64,000 nt of DNA, from the NCBI RefSeq assembly GCF_001266615.1, contig NZ_LGHZ01000008.1:62001-126000 (forward strand), written 5' to 3'. The notes under the pieces are model-generated. The model was not told where the DNA came from. It saw nothing but the letters and a program-made list of their open reading frames with translations, and ran no database searches. The position numbers and the translations under genes were made by a program. How positions within the stretch are numbered: the stretch's first letter is position 1; each line of letters starts with the position of its first letter. Positions 61,900 through 64,000 of this stretch are shown here, one piece after another. The stretch comes from Kluyvera genomosp. 1 (GTDB taxonomy: Bacteria; Pseudomonadota; Gammaproteobacteria; Enterobacterales; Enterobacteriaceae).

Positions 61900-62830
61900 T
61901 TTGTCACTTCTCCATAAGTGTTGTTAACGATATACCCCGAAGAACTCATGTAAAAAATCACATCCCGCCATAGGTTGGAATTTTATTGATTGAGTACATT
62001 TCTGGCAATCAGACTACGATGGTGAAAATAACGTACTGAATTAATATTTTTATGTAGGTTATTCCTCTGAATATGTGATTTGTAATGAACAAAATAACTG
62101 AAAATGATTTCAGTGCAACTCAAAAAAAACCGAATATAAACAAAATTAACATTTAGTGATAAAAGTCAATAAAAGCGTTTTTTTTAGTGTAAAAGAACAC
62201 TGTTTAAATTAAATCAATGTAATACAGGAAGTTATGCTTCCTGGTTGAATGTTTGATATTTCAACTCACCTTAGGTGACCTAGGAATATTCTTAATGATT
62301 TAATCTAAAAAAAGCATGTTGCGATCAAAATATCACCAAAAAGATAACAATGAGAAATAATTATCCTGGGTATAAAATTTCAAGAAAAACATAAAATCTC
62401 AGCTTTTCAATTGGATAGATGGGTATCGACATTGGGGTTGAATCTGATGGTGTTGCATATTTGTAAAACCAGCTGTGGCGCACAAAAAAATAATGTTAAG
62501 TTTTGTTTAAGTATTCATTGCGTAAAAACTTTACACTTTCACGGTTAAAACCTGAAAAGTGACTCATGCATTCATTGCCGAAAGGGCCTGGAGCCCCGTA
62601 TTTTGATAAGGGAAGAAACACCATGCCATGAATTTTTTGACTTCTACCAAACCAAAATATGTAATTCGTACAGAATAATAATATATAAGAAGAACTGGTC
62701 TCAACTGCCTCATGAGTATCTGCATTAGCTTAAAATGGAATATGGAATAATTTATTCTATTGCGTTATAAAAAATGTAAACATAGTATCTGGGTTGTTAT
62801 TTATTTGAATTCTTATCCATAGGAGGGACG
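61900..62830. other. Long AT-rich intergenic region before the autotransporter
   Basis: 931 bp with very low GC and no supportable gene. It contains the hairpin CAGGAAG/CTTCCTG (62225-62243), the palindrome TCACCTTAGGTGA (62266-62278) and a short GC-richer patch at about 62580-62610. A frame of 21 codons at 62566 is too short to claim. Such regions are typical H-NS-bound control regions of acquired surface genes. Confidence 0.6.
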
Positions 62831-64000
62831 ATGCTCAAAAATAACAAATCCAGAACTATTTTATTAATAACGGCCTTATTGCCATCGTACGGTTATACTT
62901 CATGCATTCTAAATGACAACGCCTACCTGTGTTCAGGGAATGATTCCGAAACACAAGAAATTGTTAATAGCACTGAGAATTTATCCGTAACTATTGAAGA
63001 TGGCTATACGCTAAATACCAGTAGTGGAAATAGCTTGTATATCGATTCTGGCGCAAAAGTAGTCAATGTAACATCAACTGGAAAATCATCGATCAGTTCA
63101 AGTGATGGTACCGTCATTGATATTACTGCTTCAGGCGAAGGCAATGCAATTAATGCAAAAATCTTTGCTGATATTGATTCTGTCAATAATGGAGATGGAA
63201 TAGTATTAAATAGTAATGGTGATGGCGGAGTAATAAATCTTGATTATGCTGGAAACATGAATGTCAATACTATCGGGATTATTGCCTATACAGAGGATAA
63301 CTCAACGGTAAAGATTAATCTTGATGGTGAAGTGGGAGCCAGTTATGCCATTAATTCGAAAATCGGGGATAACTCTAGCATTGCGGTTGTTAATAATGCC
63401 GATATGAATTTAGTGGACGGAATTACTGATTCTAAACTTGCTGATAATAGTTCATTCTCGTTCTTGAATAATGGTGATATCGTCTCCACCGGGAAAGCTT
63501 TTGACGTATTTGCTGGGGATAATAGTACAGTTAATATAGCTAATAATAAAAAAATCCTCAGTGATGGTGCAAGTTTGATCCGATTAGGAAAAGCATCAAC
63601 ATTTAATCTGGATAATACAGGTGACATTACCTCAACTAATATGGGATTCCGTTTTGACTTTGGTGATAATGTCAACTTACACATTGACAATAAAGGCACC
63701 ATTCGCGGCCAGGATGCCCTGTTGATTTATACATCAAGTAGCTTTGTTGATGGCACTGAGGGCAATATTTCAATCATTAACAGTGGCTTAATATCCGGTG
63801 AAAATAGTGCGCTAGCACTTAATGGCGCCTGGGCCAATTACTATATCGAAAACTCGGGTGCCATCACAACCGGAACTGGTATTAATGCTATTGATGTCAG
63901 CGATCAGAAGTCATTCGCTTTAGCACTAAAACAAGGATGGGAAATTGATGGCCGGGTTAACATAGCACCCGATCGCTTTGGTGGGTTGACGGATAGCAAA
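62831..64000 (+). CDS. Autotransporter-like beta-helical surface protein, N-terminal part
   Basis: Frame open from the ATG (AGGAGGGA just upstream) to the window edge: 390 codons, C-terminus missing. A signal peptide of about 24 residues (MLKNNKSRTILLITALLPSYG) precedes a passenger rich in Asn, Asp, Ser, Thr, Gly and Ile. From about residue 155 it is built of 24-25-residue repeats beginning (G/A/E)DNS(S/T) and containing N-x-G-x-I (residues 155, 179, 204, 229, 254, 278), the ladder expected of a right-handed beta helix. Cys25 and Cys34 may pair. The family suggests a C-terminal outer-membrane barrel beyond the window, as in AIDA/YfaL-type adhesins; that part is inferred. Confidence 0.8.
   Translation, partial: MLKNNKSRTILLITALLPSYGYTSCILNDNAYLCSGNDSETQEIVNSTENLSVTIEDGYTLNTSSGNSLYIDSGAKVVNVTSTGKSSISSSDGTVIDITASGEGNAINAKIFADIDSVNNGDGIVLNSNGDGGVINLDYAGNMNVNTIGIIAYTEDNSTVKINLDGEVGASYAINSKIGDNSSIAVVNNADMNLVDGITDSKLADNSSFSFLNNGDIVSTGKAFDVFAGDNSTVNIANNKKILSDGASLIRLGKASTFNLDNTGDITSTNMGFRFDFGDNVNLHIDNKGTIRGQDALLIYTSSSFVDGTEGNISIINSGLISGENSALALNGAWANYYIENSGAITTGTGINAIDVSDQKSFALALKQGWEIDGRVNIAPDRFGGLTDSK

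Noticed and set aside
62566..62631. 21-codon frame in the gap before the autotransporter
   Set aside because: Too short, no ribosome-binding site and no sign of selection visible.
1..64000. Prophage, transposon or integron in the window
   Set aside because: No transposase, integrase, tRNA-linked att site or flanking direct repeats could be found; the relocated blocks have no visible mobility genes.

Overview
The window is chromosomal DNA from a member of the Enterobacteriaceae close to Escherichia, Salmonella and Citrobacter. Gene order and protein sequences match the part of the E. coli chromosome around the mar locus (dcp, ydfG, mgtS/mgrR, ydeE, eamA, marBAR, marC, sotB, ptrR, sad, glsB, yneG, dgcF, uxaB, yneE, digH). 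Interspersed genes not in E. coli at these places suggest Citrobacter or a near relative; the genus cannot be fixed from sequence reading alone. Recognition of families is from memory of homologues, not from a search.

Layout. 1-6.4 kb: a sugar-acid module (GPH symporter, ydfI polyol/hexuronate-type dehydrogenase, GntR regulator rspR) interrupted by small accessory genes: a ribbon-helix-helix mini-regulator, a Gln-rich lipoprotein, a 32-residue peptide coupled to a short FUSC-type membrane protein, and a UspG-like stress protein. 6.4-10.2 kb: ydfG, dcp, a possible small RNA, a small basic protein, and the PhoP-type pair mgrR (sRNA) and mgtS (31-residue protein). 10.2-13 kb: an FtrA/GlxA-type regulator divergent from a rhodanese gene, then a MetE C-terminal-like methyltransferase preceded by a MetR-type box. 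13-18.6 kb: the mar region with its divergent operator. 18.7-30.2 kb: PhzF-like isomerase, an unusual LDH-family dehydrogenase, acetyltransferases, the ptrR/sad/glsB/yneG group, dgcF, uxaB, yneE and another small membrane protein. 30.2-36.5 kb: an accessory block (metallo-hydrolase plus GlxA-type regulator, PerC-like and AraC regulators, a second Cfa synthase, a HipBA pair). 36.5-39.8 kb: an amino-acid permease, digH and a probably frameshifted small membrane gene.

39.8-60.3 kb is an anaerobic purine/urate degradation cluster: uacT, ygfT, ygfS, ssnA, ygfK, mocA, yqeC, yqeB, yqeA, hyuA, ygeY, dpaL, ygeW and the sigma-54 activator ygeV. It keeps the relative order and orientation of the E. coli minute-65 cluster but lacks the ygfM-xdhD-xanQ-ghxQ-guaD segment and sits beside digH. 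I see three sigma-54-type promoters about 65-75 bp ahead of uacT, ygfK and ygeW, with shared TCTCAC/TGAGA elements upstream, which fits control of the whole cluster by YgeV. In outline, urate enters by UacT, the iron-sulfur/flavin proteins YgfT, YgfS and YgfK supply reducing power, SsnA, HyuA, YgeY and DpaL open and dismantle the ring products, and YgeW plus carbamate kinase YqeA would recover ATP.

60.3-64 kb is AT-rich and looks acquired: a 34-bp palindrome, a VF530-type protein, two orphan regulators (one LuxR-like, one winged-helix) and the start of a large beta-helical autotransporter-like protein cut by the window edge. I saw no tRNA, rRNA, CRISPR array, transposase or integrase.
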